From: Nymphaea colorata | Taxonomy: Eukaryota > Streptophyta > Magnoliopsida > Nymphaeales > Nymphaeaceae | Reading direction: 5' to 3' | Assembly (NCBI RefSeq): GCF_008831285.2 | Contig: NC_045139.1 | Location: forward strand, 12,312,704 to 12,376,703 | Length of the DNA stretch: 64,000 nucleotides | In this document: positions 26,194 to 38,476 of the stretch, piece after piece | How positions within the stretch are numbered: the first letter of the stretch is position 1 | Layout of the letters: each line of letters starts with the position of its first letter | The notes under the pieces: generated by a model | Databases searched by the model: none | Seen by the model: the letters and a program-made list of their open reading frames with translations, nothing else | What the model was told of the DNA's origin: nothing | Translations under genes and position numbers: made by a program

Positions 26194-26507
26194 TGTCAAG
26201 AGCTAAACGTTACACATGACGTTCATGATATTATGACCATTGGCATGAGAGACACGCATGATCTCCTCCACCTCCATCAATCCTTCATACATGGAAATAT
26301 TTGATAATGGAAAGAAAGCATTGCCTGTCATATAGTTACCATTCCCAACCTTGTAGACATTAACCTTGTAGACGTTAACATTATAGACGTTAAGACTCAA
26401 GTGTGTATATTCTTTTGTAAGTTCTTTCAAATTAGTTAACAAATAAAGAATTTCAATTATTCTTTTCATCGCTACTCTCGTTCCCTCATGATACTCGACT
26501 TGTAACA
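26194..26507 (+). repeat. Copia-1 3' LTR
   Basis: 314 bp, TGTCAAGAGCTAAAC to CTTGTAACA, direct repeat of 21,489-21,817. It is followed by the CATGT target duplication at 26,508-26,512. Confidence 0.95.
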
Positions 26508-26512
26508 CATGT
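26508..26512. repeat. Target-site duplication of copia-1 (right)
   Basis: CATGT, identical to 21,484-21,488. Confidence 0.95.
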
Positions 26513-27120
26513 CCTTGGAGGGGATTAACGAGTGAATCTGTTGCAGCTTGCACTCTCCCAATTTCATGATACTAGCGTCCATGTTCATGGAGTTTGAAAT
26601 AGCCTTCACTTGAAGGAGGTTGAGATTAGCATGAGTAAGGACCCGTCTTAGCATATCATGGGGAACCTCGTGAAGCAGGATAGAATGAGATCAACTGTCA
26701 GTCCAAAATTTAACTTTCAATCTATTAGATGTAATCCATTCAAGTCTGTTTTTCACCACAAACCAGTGTTTCAACATTGCCTTCCATACCCAGGAATGAT
26801 TATCTTTGTTTTTACACGTCGAAGCATTGTCCTCATGACGGAATTTTCTCCACATAATGTCCACCCAAAGGCCTTCGCTAGTCAAGATTCAAGTAAAGAG
26901 GTGCACCAAAGGAGGCTTTGTTCAAATTGGAACGATATATTAGATCAACTCTGCCTTCATTGTAATGTCTTCAGAGATGGCTCCAAGAGATGTAGTGGGG
27001 GCTTCGCTGTTCTTGTGTGTCATGCCGTAAGAATTTCGTCTTTAAGGAATCCAAAGAGGGGAGGGTCTTGCAAGGAAGAGGTAGGACCGAGACCTAATAC
27101 TCAATAATCTGGAATAAAAC
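26513..27120 (-). pseudogene. LINE-C: upstream half interrupted by copia-1
   Basis: On the minus strand the open frame 26,885-26,691 reads VDIMWRKFRHED, WVWKAMLKHWFVVKNRLEWI and VKFWTDS, the conserved block between RT and the zinc knuckle of plant LINE ORF2 (family pattern 'W..i......g...W.d.W'). It runs into the copia target duplication at 26,512, and the zinc-knuckle part resumes at 21,483. Upstream of about 27,000 the identity becomes unclear. Confidence 0.75.
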
Positions 27121-28875
27121 AGCCTTGATTAGGCACAGTCCCCCTGAGTACGATAGAATTTTGCTTTTCTACATGGATAACTTTTTAGATAACTTGCTGA
27201 CGAGAGGCTCAGAAAGATGGTCAGAAAGCTTGCTCATGAAATTAAGGACTGAAAAACCTTTTTTTTTTTTTTTTTGTGTCGCCTCGCCATTTTCCCCTTT
27301 CTGCCATATTCCCCTTTCGCCATTCCACCGTGGCCAGCTCCTTGAGGAGTCACCCACCACCGCCATCAGCCCATCACCGCCGTTAGAAGCTTCAACCATC
27401 GCCACCGTCGTCGTGAGAAGCTTCAGCCATATCGCCGCCATTGCTAGTGTGAAAACTGAGAAGCCTCAATCATAACCACCAATAGGGGCGGAGCCAGGAT
27501 TTAGTTTAGGAACCGGCCAAATAATCCAACCTCAGCTGACCCATAGCCCCTTCCTCCACGCTTGTTGTGGTAGTTGCCGTGGTCGTCTGTAAGAAAGAGA
27601 GCAGCCACCATCGCCTGTGAGAAAGAGATCATCACACCGACGTAACTTGGGAAGACGGTGGAGGAACTGGGGAAGACAGTGGTGGAACGGCTGTGGGCTT
27701 AGTGGGAAGACGGCCCTCTCCTCGTTCAGCAATATTTTAATATTGTCTAGAGCGCACAATAAATTTTGTATCACTAATAACAAAAAAATCTTCTTTCGAA
27801 TTTCGATTAACCTTCGGTATTAGTTCTTAATTTAACTTATTATATCCAAAATAGTTAATTTTTTATTAGTATCACAAAAGATTATGTTACTTTTTTTCTT
27901 ACCAATTTTGGAAACTTTTTAAGGAAAAGCGTGATTACATTCACAAAACTAAGAATATTATGATGTTATTTTTTAGAGGATAATTAAGTAGTAATACTTT
28001 ATTTATTTAATAATAAATTTATAAAAAATAATCTTACAGACGTTTTTGCTTAATCATGATTATATTCACAAGGGCAACACACAAACCATTTTCTTTTAAG
28101 GGAAATTTTTCAAAGGGATGGTGCTTAAACGTTTAATACATGTATGGATTCTACATTATCAATCGACTACATGAAATTGACGTTTGAGTCTCCTGCATGT
28201 AAAGCTGTTAGAGGGCCGTTTGATTTTACCGGAGACGTTTTACGCATATACGATACTGCGTCAAACCAACTGTCTGATTTTGTGAATATAGGCGTAGGTG
28301 ATTATGTAATTGAACTAGTTCTCACTGTTATTATATAGTTAGTTATTATGTAATTTGCCCGGATGCTTACCCATCGTATCAACGCACCTGCTTTGTTTGA
28401 CAATGGGAAAAACATTTTTAAGCGCGTCTCCTTCCCTCCCACCCTCAATCCAACATCACACCAAATGCTCGTATAGATATAATATATATATATGAGGCGA
28501 GAGAGAGAGAGAGAGGGAGAGAGAATTGGTAGAAACAAGATGCTTAGGTCAGGGATAAAAACCACTCCCTTTAATTTAAAAAAATAAAATAAAATAAACT
28601 ATTTTGATAACAAAACACTTTGACTCAAGTTGTTTTTATAAAAAAATGTGGATTTTTTTACTGTCAAATTGTTTGATGCTATGGGAGGCCATTCATTTTT
28701 TTCTTATTATAAGAACACTATTAAAGTCTAAAAAATGATAAACTTAATAAAATATGTTTTGCATCAACCTATTCTTACGATCATATTAATAAGATTAGAT
28801 TGCACAAAAAAAACACTTTGAACATCAAAATAAAGCGTCTAGTTTTTATCCTTGGCCTAACCATTTGGTTTTTTA

Positions 28876-28878
<3 letters not shown>

Positions 28879-28936
<58 letters not shown>
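28879..28936. repeat. (AT)n microsatellite
   Basis: About 29 uninterrupted AT units. Confidence 0.97.
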
Positions 28937-28942
<6 letters not shown>

Positions 28943-30902
28943 CCCATTAACACTACGTTCTGATGGTATAAGGAGATGTTGCTTTAGGTTGAGGGAATAC
29001 TCCTGAGGGCTAAGTGGACCTGTCGACCTGAACCTGATTAAGATTAAATCCACAACGTTCAATCCAGACAGAAATCCTAACTTGGAATTGCACGCAGTTC
29101 TGAATATGCGAATCTGCATCTTAAATCACCTTTAATCTTAGCTTTCAGGTAATCAAACACACCTCGAAAATGTTGCCGACCTTTAGAGTAAATTCTCATG
29201 CAATCTAAATGATAAATGAAGTCTAAGTTTTCCTCAACGTACAAAACACTCTCCAAGAATTCAATGCTGTACTTGCATTGATGTGGCCATAAATTTTCTA
29301 TTCAATTAACGCTCCATAGGAAACATTAAAGTTATTTTTTTTATCTAGATATTCTTCAATTTAACAGTATTTGGAATAAAGGCTATTTATTTAAATCAAC
29401 CGGCCGAAAGCTGCAGAAAGGACAGTGCTGCTTTCCCTTTCACTGGAATACTGCCATTTGGAGCAATCAATGAAGATATTAGTGTCACAAAAAGTTGTGC
29501 AATTTTGTCCGTGAGAGATATGGATGCAATTTGTCAGAAAGAGATTCGAGATGTAGAGCATTAAAATCTTTGGCAGATGATCAACCAAACCTTATAAAAA
29601 AAAAATCTCATCTCTAGCGCCTGCATATGCATGTGACACCTAGAGCATGATATTTCCTAAAAATGAATGAAAAGTTTTGCTTTTTGTGTGTAGTTGATTG
29701 ATGTTGTAATAAGTAGTTCATCCATATAATTAAGGGGCTTTTTAGCAATAATAATACTTTGTTATTGTTTTATGAAATCACTTTAAAAGAAAGGCTCAAG
29801 TGTTTTATGAATGTGCACCATGTTACTGGACAGATCTTGAGACAGCGACACTATGTTACCATTGTCAAACAACCACTAAGAAGTGATTTGAAACTAAGTC
29901 CCTATATGAGTTTCTCATGAAATGTATCTAATTGAAAGATTGGAGTAGATTTATAGTACATTAAAACTAATATTTTATAAATGTAATTTAATTTTTGAAG
30001 TAAAATGAAGAGACACTCAATGTTTCTGCTGTCAAATAACCACTAAGGTAACCAATAAGTCACACAAACACTAGTCTTGGACATATCTAGGCAAAGTACG
30101 TATTGTGATATTAACAACTTCATCTTATATGTCGTGAAAATTTTGGAACAATTTAAATGTCCAAAAAAATGAAACTAAGGTGAGAAAACTTTTTGTTAAG
30201 AAAATAAACGAATATTGTCTTATTAACATGATATCATTGTTAAATATTGGATTTTTTTTCTTGCAACTTCAGTGCGTGGAGTATTTTACCCTTGATGTGT
30301 TGAGTTTTAAGTATCTCTTAAAGAATTTATGATGAGTTTAAAGTATCAGAATGTCACCCTAGACCTGTAGCCATGCTCTTTAACCATGCGAGTCTGACCT
30401 AAGAATATAAGTCCCATCCAAAATTCTTAATCAAAGATTGTCTGAAAGTATTGGAACGCCGCGTTCTGGGAGTGTGGTCCATGTCCGTGCAAAGAACGGG
30501 CCCACATGCCACGCAAACATCAGAGGGGGAACGCGGGCGTTCTGCACCTTTCTATGTTGTGGTATTTTGGCGTTCTGCCAAGCAACAAACGGCGGAAGGC
30601 TCCATTCGGCACGAACCCTTCGTCCCGTGTGACGCAACGGCGGCACGTGATCCGGGCCAACTTTCTGTCTCCTGTCGATCGTTTCGGGCGTTCCAACACC
30701 GAGTATCTGTTAGGCAGATTCATACTTAGGCGTCCTCGGAAGAGGGAAATGAGGCTTTGGGTCTTCTTTAAGCCTCTTGCTCGCCTAAAGTACTAAGCAT
30801 GCATATAATAATCGATATTTCAACGTTTTATATTTATGCTTATTGGAATCCAAACTCTGACGAATAACATATTATCTTTACGCCGCATAACATATTTCAA
30901 CG

Positions 30903-30903
<1 letters not shown>

Positions 30904-30945
<42 letters not shown>
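30904..30945. repeat. (TA)n microsatellite
   Basis: About 21 uninterrupted TA units. Confidence 0.97.
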
Positions 30946-30947
<2 letters not shown>

Positions 30948-31554
30948 TGCCCCTTAAGGAATCGAAATTTATGAAGTGATTTTGCAGTTTTAAGTGCATA
31001 AAGTTTGTGCAGTTACATTTTAGATATTGATATATTTTTGAGTTGTGCGGATGCATTCTACGCTACCAAAGCATCCCAGATATTTTAGGTAGTTTGAATA
31101 TTCAGTTTTTTCTTTGTACGGTTGAGATTCTATAATGTGTAATGTCTTAAATATTAAGACTAGTGACTTTTCTTAATAAAGTCTCAATTAGATACTGAAA
31201 TCGGTTGGGTTGACCACACGTTTGAAGCCCCAGAGCGTTTGATTCCGTGGATCAGCCTGCAGGGGCTTATGCGCTGCCCCTCCAACCTTCTGTTTTTTTT
31301 TTTTTTTTCTAAAATGAAATGTACATGTAATTAGAAAAACATTACTTAGCATCTATAAAATTTTAGACTCTTGTCAAAAAGTTAAACTGTCAATCCCTAA
31401 TGAAAAAATCATAACTTCACCCCTGCCTGTACTTGTGGAGACAAAAGACTATAGAGTATAGTACACGCTACTGCACACACTATGAAGGTTTTGGAGGACT
31501 CGAAAAATTTGATCCATATATTGCATTGCACAATTACATTTTCTGTGACACTCG

Positions 31555-31741
31555 AAGAGGTTATAATGCACTAGGTAGCAAGATGGTCTACCTCATAAAT
31601 GGATTTGGGTTCAAATCTTGGGTTGGTAGTAAGTTTTAAACCAAACCATGTGAACCTTGAGGGTGGTAGGCATAGGAGGGAGGACCAATGTCATCTCTTA
31701 GGGGTTGTGGAAAGAAACCACTCCACCCTTTCTTAAAAAAA
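31555..31741 (+). mobile_element. Probable tRNA-derived SINE
   Basis: Contains RNA polymerase III promoter boxes at tRNA-like spacing: A box TAGCAAGATGGT (31,576-31,587) and B box GGTTCAAATC (31,608-31,617, matching GGTTCRANNC). The body of about 120 bp with the GGGAGG motif ends in a short A-rich tail (CTTAAAAAAA near 31,732-31,741). Length and architecture fit a plant SINE. TGACA occurs both just upstream (about 31,546) and just after the tail, a possible but weak target duplication. It is not a functional tRNA, because the body does not fold as one. Confidence 0.55.
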
Positions 31742-32200
31742 TGACATTTCCTATGGCACCCTATACCAGTCAGTAGTTAATCTTCTTTCTCTTATGGGAC
31801 ATTTGATCAGTCTAGAATTTTTGTCTAAAACCAAAGTTCCACTTAAGACTGGAATTGAAATGAAAATTCAAATTCTATCCAATTCCAATTTTCACTTGTG
31901 TTTGATGATTTGGAATCGTGATTCCAAAACTAAAATACCATGTTTGATTTAAAAACCTTAGAAAAAAGGCGACATCCATTCAACAAAAATGGATAGAAAA
32001 CAAGAGAAAATCACCAATATGAAAAACAAAGAGGGCAATGTGAAAAATACAGGGATTGATGAACACGGTGCAAAATTGACCACACCGGAAGAGCTCATCA
32101 GTTTTGTCCAAAAATAGAACGTCAGAATTTCAGCATCACAACTCGGTCACACTCAACCTAACTCCAAGCATAGAGCTTGCCTAGAGTGAGTATGAATCGC
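31742..32200. other. Stretch without a gene; MITE-like words
   Basis: 31,840-31,930 is rich in GGAATT/AATTCC words on both strands, a texture seen in plant miniature inverted-repeat elements. Termini could not be fixed. Confidence 0.25.
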
Positions 32201-33019
32201 TCGTCGAAATTAGCTTGTTCCTGTAAGGATTCAAGATGTTTTCCATGCTCACCGCCCTCGCGCCATCCCCATTCTCCCTAAATTTCCAACCAAAATTCAG
32301 ATCTTGTCTCCGTCATAACAGAATGAGAAGAAAGGGGAAAGGGGAGGTGGGGGTTGAAGCTTACATGGCGAAGATTTCTGAGACACGTCCTTAAAGGCAA
32401 TGACCGGCGTCGATTTTCAGGTGGGCAGGGGAGTGGAGCAGGACGCACATAGCGATGTAGAACTTGTAGTCCCTTAGAGTGCCAGAGCTGCGAACTCTGA
32501 CAGGCTGATGGCGAGTCCCACAAGCACATGGTCGTGTAGGCATGGCATTGTAGAGAGCTGCAATGGTGGCAACCTTCTAGATGAAGGAGAAGCGAGCAAC
32601 TGTTGGAGAGACATCAACGGAATGGTGCCCTTGATCCACTCTGTGTCTGCACAGTAGGTTCACCAACAGCGTCTCTAGCGTGAAGAAGGTAGCAGCAACA
32701 CTGACTAAAAAAAAAGAGCGACAGAAGAAGAGGAAGAGAAGAAAACAGAAGGAGAGATAGCTTATTCGAGGGGCCGCTTAGGTAATCTCATGATTAACCC
32801 TAAGATGAAGGTTAGTTGGGTTTTTATAGACCATCTTCCAGCAACGGTTACGGCTAGAGGGAGACAACATAAATCTTTTAATTTTGAATGAAAATCTCTT
32901 AATTTTATTCAATAAAATCTTCATTTGTAAAACGGTTTAACAATATTATCTTGTAACTGCGAGTGGGCCCCATCGCAGTTACTAGATGTAAAGATAGCAC
33001 TCAAGGCCATTATCCAACA
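32200..33019 (-). repeat. Copia-2 3' LTR (outer edge unresolved)
   Basis: On the minus strand, a polypurine-like AAGTGAGAA is followed by TGTTGGATAATGG, the typical start of a copia LTR, at 33,019. About 190 bp into it there is a good TATA box, TATAAAAA, at 32,828-32,821 (minus), then a CT-rich leader. The lower limit (LTR end) cannot be placed because the 5' LTR is not in the window; 32,200 is a guess. Open frames inside (such as 32,529-32,278 minus) are therefore probably not genes. Confidence 0.6.
32953..32982. repeat. Perfect inverted repeat inside the copia-2 LTR
   Basis: Arms GTAACTGCGA (32,953-32,962) and TCGCAGTTAC (32,973-32,982) are exact reverse complements with a 10-base GC-rich loop. 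It lies in the presumed U3 part of the LTR upstream of the TATA box, so a protein-binding or hairpin role is possible. Confidence 0.85.
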
Positions 33020-33189
33020 TTTCTCACTTGTCCATCAGATCGCCAGTTTGCTTCCACTATATGTGGATTTTCTTAATCTTTAGTTACGTGGTTTTCTATA
33101 ATTGGTTTGTCCATCGTAACTCAAATTTTTGTTTGAGGTTTATAGCGAAGCTTTCTATTCAATGGTTTTCCATCGCAACCTTTCAAATA

Positions 33190-35930
33190 TATCTTAACCT
33201 TATATGGACTACATGTTTAGTAAACTAGTTAAGGGCTCAACTATAGGCATATAATCGACTCAGATTTCATTTTTCTCAATCATTTCATGAACATAATAGT
33301 ATTTTGCCATTTTATATTTACTCTTTGATTTTACGGTTTCATTTTTCATAAGAGATATTGTTGCCTTATTACAGTATAATCGAACTGGTTTATGATCAAG
33401 ATCTAATTCAAGTCTTTTAAGAACCAATTTATCCAGACAACAAAGGTAGTTACAGCATTACATACTACATGCTCTGCTTCTTATGTGTGCTAAGCAACAC
33501 ATCCCTGTTTCTGATTATAGGATCAGACTATCACTCACCTCCAAAGCGAAATACGTAACTAGATGTGGATTTTTTGTCGTCTTTACAACCAACAAAATCT
33601 GCATCGGAATAGTCAACTAGAGTCAGTTCATCGGCTTGATATGTCAATTTCAATGCTTTCATTTATTTAATATACTAAAAAAATCTTTACTACTTGTCAG
33701 TGAGGCCGACCAGGATAGCTTTGATAATGACTCACCAGACCCATAGAGAAGCTTATGTCTGCTTTAGTACAAAGCATTAGAACATTAAACTATTAACAGC
33801 CTGTGCATATGGAATATTTAATTTTCATTGTCATTCATCAATACAATCACTTCTATTTAAATTTGTTCATTTAGTTATGGGAGTTCCAATAAGTTTGCAT
33901 TCTTACATTCGAAACTTCTTTAAGATATAATCAATATATTATTATTGGCTTAGACTCAGGATTTTTGAGTCTCTATCTCAAGTGATCTTTATTCCTAATA
34001 TATAGGATGCTTCACCCATATCCTTGATTTCGAAGTTCTCGTTCAGCCAATCTTTGTTTTGAATATTATATTGTTATCGTTTTCAATCAATAAAATGTCA
34101 TTGACATATAATAATAAGATACAAAAGAGACTCCCACTTTTCCAGACATTACACGTTAGTCTAACTGATTTACTATATATCCAAGCTTTGTGGTTGCTTT
34201 ATGAAAGACAAAATACTTTCTAGGCAACTGCTTCAAACTGTACAGTGATTTATGCAACTTGTACACTTTGTCTTCATTTTCTTTAATGACATATCCCTAT
34301 GGTTGAGTCATATGGTTTTCTTTAACTCATCATTTAGAAAAGTAGTTTTCACATCTATTTGACAAACATCCAGGTTACAAAATGCTGCGATAGCCAAAAT
34401 TATTTTGATTGATACAAACTTTGCTACCAGTGAGTAGGTTTCTAAGTAATCAATTCATTTCTTTTGGGAAAAACCTTTCATCACCAGTCTTCCTTTAAAT
34501 TTCTCGACTAATCTGTCAGTTTTATACTTCTTCTATAGCACTCATTTACACCCAATGAATCTTCTATCCTTAGGAAGATCAATTACTTCCTAGACTTAAT
34601 TCTTTTCTATAAATTTGATTTCCTCATCCATAGCGTTTACTCAATCTGACCATTTATGCGAGTTTATGGTTTCATCATAGATTGTTGGACATTTCGTCAA
34701 AATCTCTTAAATAGCATAACTTCTTTGCAAGATATACATCATAATCACTCAAATATGAAAAAGGAACTTTACATCTTTTTTGACCTAGTAAAGTCTAAGA
34801 TGATGAGGTACTTAGATCAGTTGGTCCATTACCAAACTGTTCCTCAATCGGTTCATTAATAGACTGTTTCTCAGACGATTCATGCTCAGTTCATTACCAA
34901 ACTGTTCCCCAGTCGATTCATTGTCAGACTGTTCTTCTGAAAAAATCAGATCATCTAATAAATTAGTTTTATCTTCGACTAGATCATTTTCTTTATTATT
35001 GAGTTCTTCTATGAACTCTACATCTCTACTTTCTATAAGTTTCATTGTCGAGTGATATAATATGTAGTCTTTGGATTCGTTTGGATATTCAATAAACACA
35101 CATCTTACTGATCTGTTGCCTAGTTTATCTATTTTTTCATTTAGAATTTTCACATGTGCTACAGATCTTCATCTCCTGAGATGTCTCAGATCTAGTTTAC
35201 ACAAGTCCATCTCTTGTAAGGACTGGTTGGAACTGCTTTGAAAGTCACTCTGTTTAACGTGTACATAATTGTTAACACAGTTTTAACCCAAAATACTTTG
35301 AGTAATTGTACACCTACCAACATGGATCTTACCATGTTTAAGAGGGTGTTGTTACACTTCTCAGCAACATCATTCTGTTGTGGTGTTTTATGCATTCTTC
35401 TTTATCTATTAATTCCAAGGTCTTTACAGTATTCAAGGAATTCATTTGATGTATATTCACCACCTCCATCCTACCTTACAACTTTGATATATTTTCCAAG
35501 CAGTCCATCGACTTCAGTTTTATGTTCCTTGATTTTTTCAAGTGCTTTTAACTTATATTTAGTCAGGTAAATATAACCAAATCTTGAGAAGTCATCAATG
35601 AATGTTATGAAATATAACTTGCTACTATGTGTTTAGATCTTAAAAGGTCCACAAATGTTTGTATGGATTATTTCTGATAGATCAGTAGCCCTTATTACTT
35701 CAGACGGAAATGGTTTCCTTGCCATCTTTCCATATAAACATGACTCACATTTTGCAAAATCATTTATATTTATACCGGGTGTTATACATTGTTATGCTAG
35801 AGTCTTAATCTTGTTGATGCTTACATGACTTATTATTTCATGCCATAAATTTGCACTCACGCTTAATGCACAGTCAATATAAACAGAACTGAAAGCTTTA
35901 TTCGTCTCATTGAGTTTAAACATGTTATAA
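33190..35930 (-). pseudogene. Copia-2 polyprotein remnant (pre-integrase to RNase H)
   Basis: Read from 35,930 downward on the minus strand. GAG-pre-integrase region with HVSINKIKTLA and CESCLYGKMARKPF; integrase core with YFITFIDDFSRFGYI and DGGGEYTSNEF; TPQQNDVAEKCNNTLLNMV at 35,390-35,330; the linker with SVRCVFIEYPNESKDYILY (35,110-35,055). RT runs from about 34,640 (AMDEEIKF, KFKGRLVMKGFSQ, QIDVKTTFLND), with the catalytic box reading YVND instead of YVDD. RNase H has VDYSDADFVGCKDDKKS (about 33,610) and LYCNKATISLMKN (about 33,390). Many stops. It has lost gag and its 5' LTR. Unrelated in detail to copia-1, since both the LTR and the integrase wording differ. Confidence 0.88.
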
Positions 35931-35975
35931 TAGTCGTCCCACCAAAAGGTGGGATGAAAATTCCAGGACAAAAAA

Positions 35976-36068
35976 GTCTGCGTGTTGGAGTCTCAACTCT
36001 CAAACAGCTCTCAAATGTCTACTTTCAAGTCTACGCGTTGGAGTCTCAACTCTCAAATGTCTACTTCC
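35976..36068. repeat. 53-bp tandem repeat, about 1.8 units
   Basis: Two copies of a unit beginning GTCTGCGTGTTGGAGTCTC (35,976) and GTCTACGCGTTGGAGTCTC (36,029); the second is shorter. It lies just upstream of the copia-2 remnant, and no function is evident. Confidence 0.8.
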
Positions 36069-36393
36069 ATGACTGGCATCTTCACGGTCTGTTCCACCCA
36101 AAAAGGGAAAGACCAGGAAACCTTCTCAAAAAGGGTTTCAATATCCTTAACCATGACGCAGAGCCAAATTAAAGTTTTTAAATTTTGATTAGAGCCGCAA
36201 TATTTTTTTTCAAAATTATTATATAAAACAAATGAATTTTTTTAAAATTTAAATTTTAAAAAAAATTGAGGTGAAACTACACGCCATACCTTGGCTTTTG
36301 CCCTTGCGCAAAAGGTTTCCTACACTTTGCAGCTCTGAGACCCTCCGTTCCCCCATGAGCACATCCAAGGGAAACCCTCTATCTGTCAGAATT

Positions 36394-36395
<2 letters not shown>

Positions 36396-36447
<52 letters not shown>
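36396..36447. repeat. (CT)n(AT)n microsatellite
   Basis: CT repeats at 36,396-36,418 run directly into AT repeats at 36,419-36,447. Confidence 0.97.
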
Positions 36448-36449
<2 letters not shown>

Positions 36450-36452
<3 letters not shown>

Positions 36453-38460
36453 GCATTTTTTTTGGTCTCAAAAACACTACGGTCGAATGGTGAAGCCAAA
36501 AATTTCAAGTTAAGGGACAGTGTTACATTAAATTTCAAATCTTAAGGAGCAGTTATATGTAAAAAATAAAAATTAATGAAGTTTATATGTAAAAGTAAAA
36601 CAAATTCCAACAATGTCGCTCCGGCATTGCCAATACGGCCGATGCATGGCGACTGATCACTGATAGCTTAGGACGACATTTTCAATGTGGAAAAGAAAAT
36701 AAGAATGAAAAAATAGTAAACCAACCTGATGCTAGGTTTTCTCCTATGAGGTTTCGGCGATGCCACCAAATGTTTCTTCACCCTCCAACATGTCGCCGGT
36801 CACTGGAGCCGTTCGCCGGTCGAGAAACTGGCAGAAATCCCGGTCGAGAGAGGAAAGAGAAAAGAGAGAACTACAAAAGTAAAAATGAAAAAACGGTTCG
36901 AGTACTGCTACTTTATATCAAATTTCAGGTCTTTCCCAAGGATTGCAAAAATTTTCAGAAAGGTGGGAAATCCTGTTTAAAGAATTGCACTGACAGGCTA
37001 CGTATTTTTCTAAATTTCAGAACAACTTTTCATTTCCAACTGTTTAGGAATCAATCCATTTCTGCTTATCAAACGCCAAACTTTTTTTTTTTTTTTGGAA
37101 AACATAATTCATGATTTGCAAACCAGGTCCTGGAAACCAGGAATTTGTTTTCCATTTCCCCAATTCCAGAATCAAATTACTGGAATGTCAGTGAGCAAAC
37201 TATAACTTAATCATCACTCCATCGCCATCAAAAGAAAGCATGGCTTCAGATCTCCTAGCAGCGAGATTAGCCACATTAACTTGATTCTGGATTTGGCCCA
37301 TCCAAAATTAGGTTTTTGAATAGTCTTTTCAGCCGTGATGGGGTGATCTAGATTTGGACTCGGTTTCAGATCATCCCTAGTTGGGTCCGGCATCGGCAAA
37401 CCCGAATCGGAGGAAACGGATCCGGATCTTGATCGGCATCTGTGGCATGGATGGAACCGTGTTACGTCCCCAACCCCTCGCCTTATCCGGCAACTGCAAG
37501 AGCCGTCGGAATCACGTGCGAGGGCACTTCCGTCATTTGCGCTTCTCCTTATTACGAAATGAAATGGCAAAAAGGAAAGTCCACCTGTTCTACCGGTCAA
37601 GCGCGTACGGGTAGCCCGAGAAATGAGAACCATCCCCTCAAACCAACCGGCAGAAGCCAGTTTCGTCCCCTACTGACCGCCATATCACACACCTGACTGC
37701 GCCGAAAACCCTATAGCGGCCCCTTCTCTCTCTCTCTATAGCTTCCAAAAGGAAAATTGAAAATGTTCTACGGAAGCCCATTTTTTGTCAACAATTTCAT
37801 AAACGCGCCTCATTCTAGTGTGAAAGTTGTGCACGGCTCCAGCTCCAAATGACCGAAGGGACTTTTGTGTAGAAAGAAAGATTCTTCCAGGGTAAGGCCA
37901 AAAGTAAAAAGAATAACTCGTTCCTGAACATGCAAGTGAGTATAAGGGCCCGAACACCCACAGACTCATTCCTGAATCTCCTTTTCCCAAAGGACACAAC
38001 ACTTTTGCTGAGCCACAGTTTGCAAAGTAACTGTATTTTTGTTTTATTGATGTTTTTTAGTCTGCAAAAGATGTTGTAAAAGTTACTTTTGTAAAGAAGT
38101 CAATTATGAATACGATTGTATCTCAAGTTTGATCATACTAATATGTATCTTGAATTGCAGTTGGTTGAGTTTAACCCGTTTATGTTATTTGACAATCTTT
38201 TATAAGTCATAGTGTTGCCTATCTGAAAAAAAAAGCGGTCTAGGTCAGTAAAAGAATAAATAGCGACCTAATGTTTTATTGATTAAACTGTAACGAAACG
38301 GACCATATGGCTGCAAGGCTACATATATTTTGAGAAGTTGAACTTCTACTTGAGGCCCATGTTTGAGATGTGTACAAAAATAATAGTTTTCTAAAAATTT
38401 TTGAAAGTGAGGCCTACTTGTTTAATTTAGATGATAAGGTTCACCCAGAAGGGAAAAGAA
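36450..38460. other. Stretch upstream of the host gene, no gene assigned
   Basis: Open frames at 36,746-37,114 (+) and 37,633-37,214 (-) overlap GC-richer patches but show no domain I recognise, and their codon texture is inconsistent. A poly(T) run is at about 37,081-37,097. The segment may hold distal promoter sequence of the gene at 38,662. Confidence 0.35.
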
Positions 38461-38466
38461 AATTAA

Positions 38467-38476
38467 TATAAAAATA
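38467..38476 (+). promoter_or_regulatory. TATA box of the 38,662 gene
   Basis: TATAAAAATA, 186 bases before the chosen start codon. A CT-rich tract (about 38,580-38,617), as common in plant 5' leaders, lies between them. By the usual plant spacing, transcription would start near 38,500. Inferred from position only. Confidence 0.5.

Larger units (their letters stand above)
27120..31550. other. Stretch without a recognised gene
   Basis: No gene I can assign. Seen here: a run of T's at about 27,259-27,276; a GGGGCGGAGCCAGGATTT motif at about 27,485-27,502 that resembles one end of common plant non-autonomous hAT-like elements; (GA)n at about 28,497-28,523; and (AT)n at 28,879-28,936 and 30,904-30,945. 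Open frames at 28,144-28,338 and 30,438-30,796 have no recognised domain. The last lies in a GC-richer patch of unknown origin. Confidence 0.4.

Noticed and set aside
30438-30796. Overlapping open frames on both strands in a GC-richer patch
   Set aside because: No recognisable domain and open on several frames at once, so composition explains them.
32278-32529. Minus-strand open frame with Pro/Arg-rich text
   Set aside because: It lies in the presumed leader part of the copia-2 LTR, downstream of its TATA box, and has no domain.
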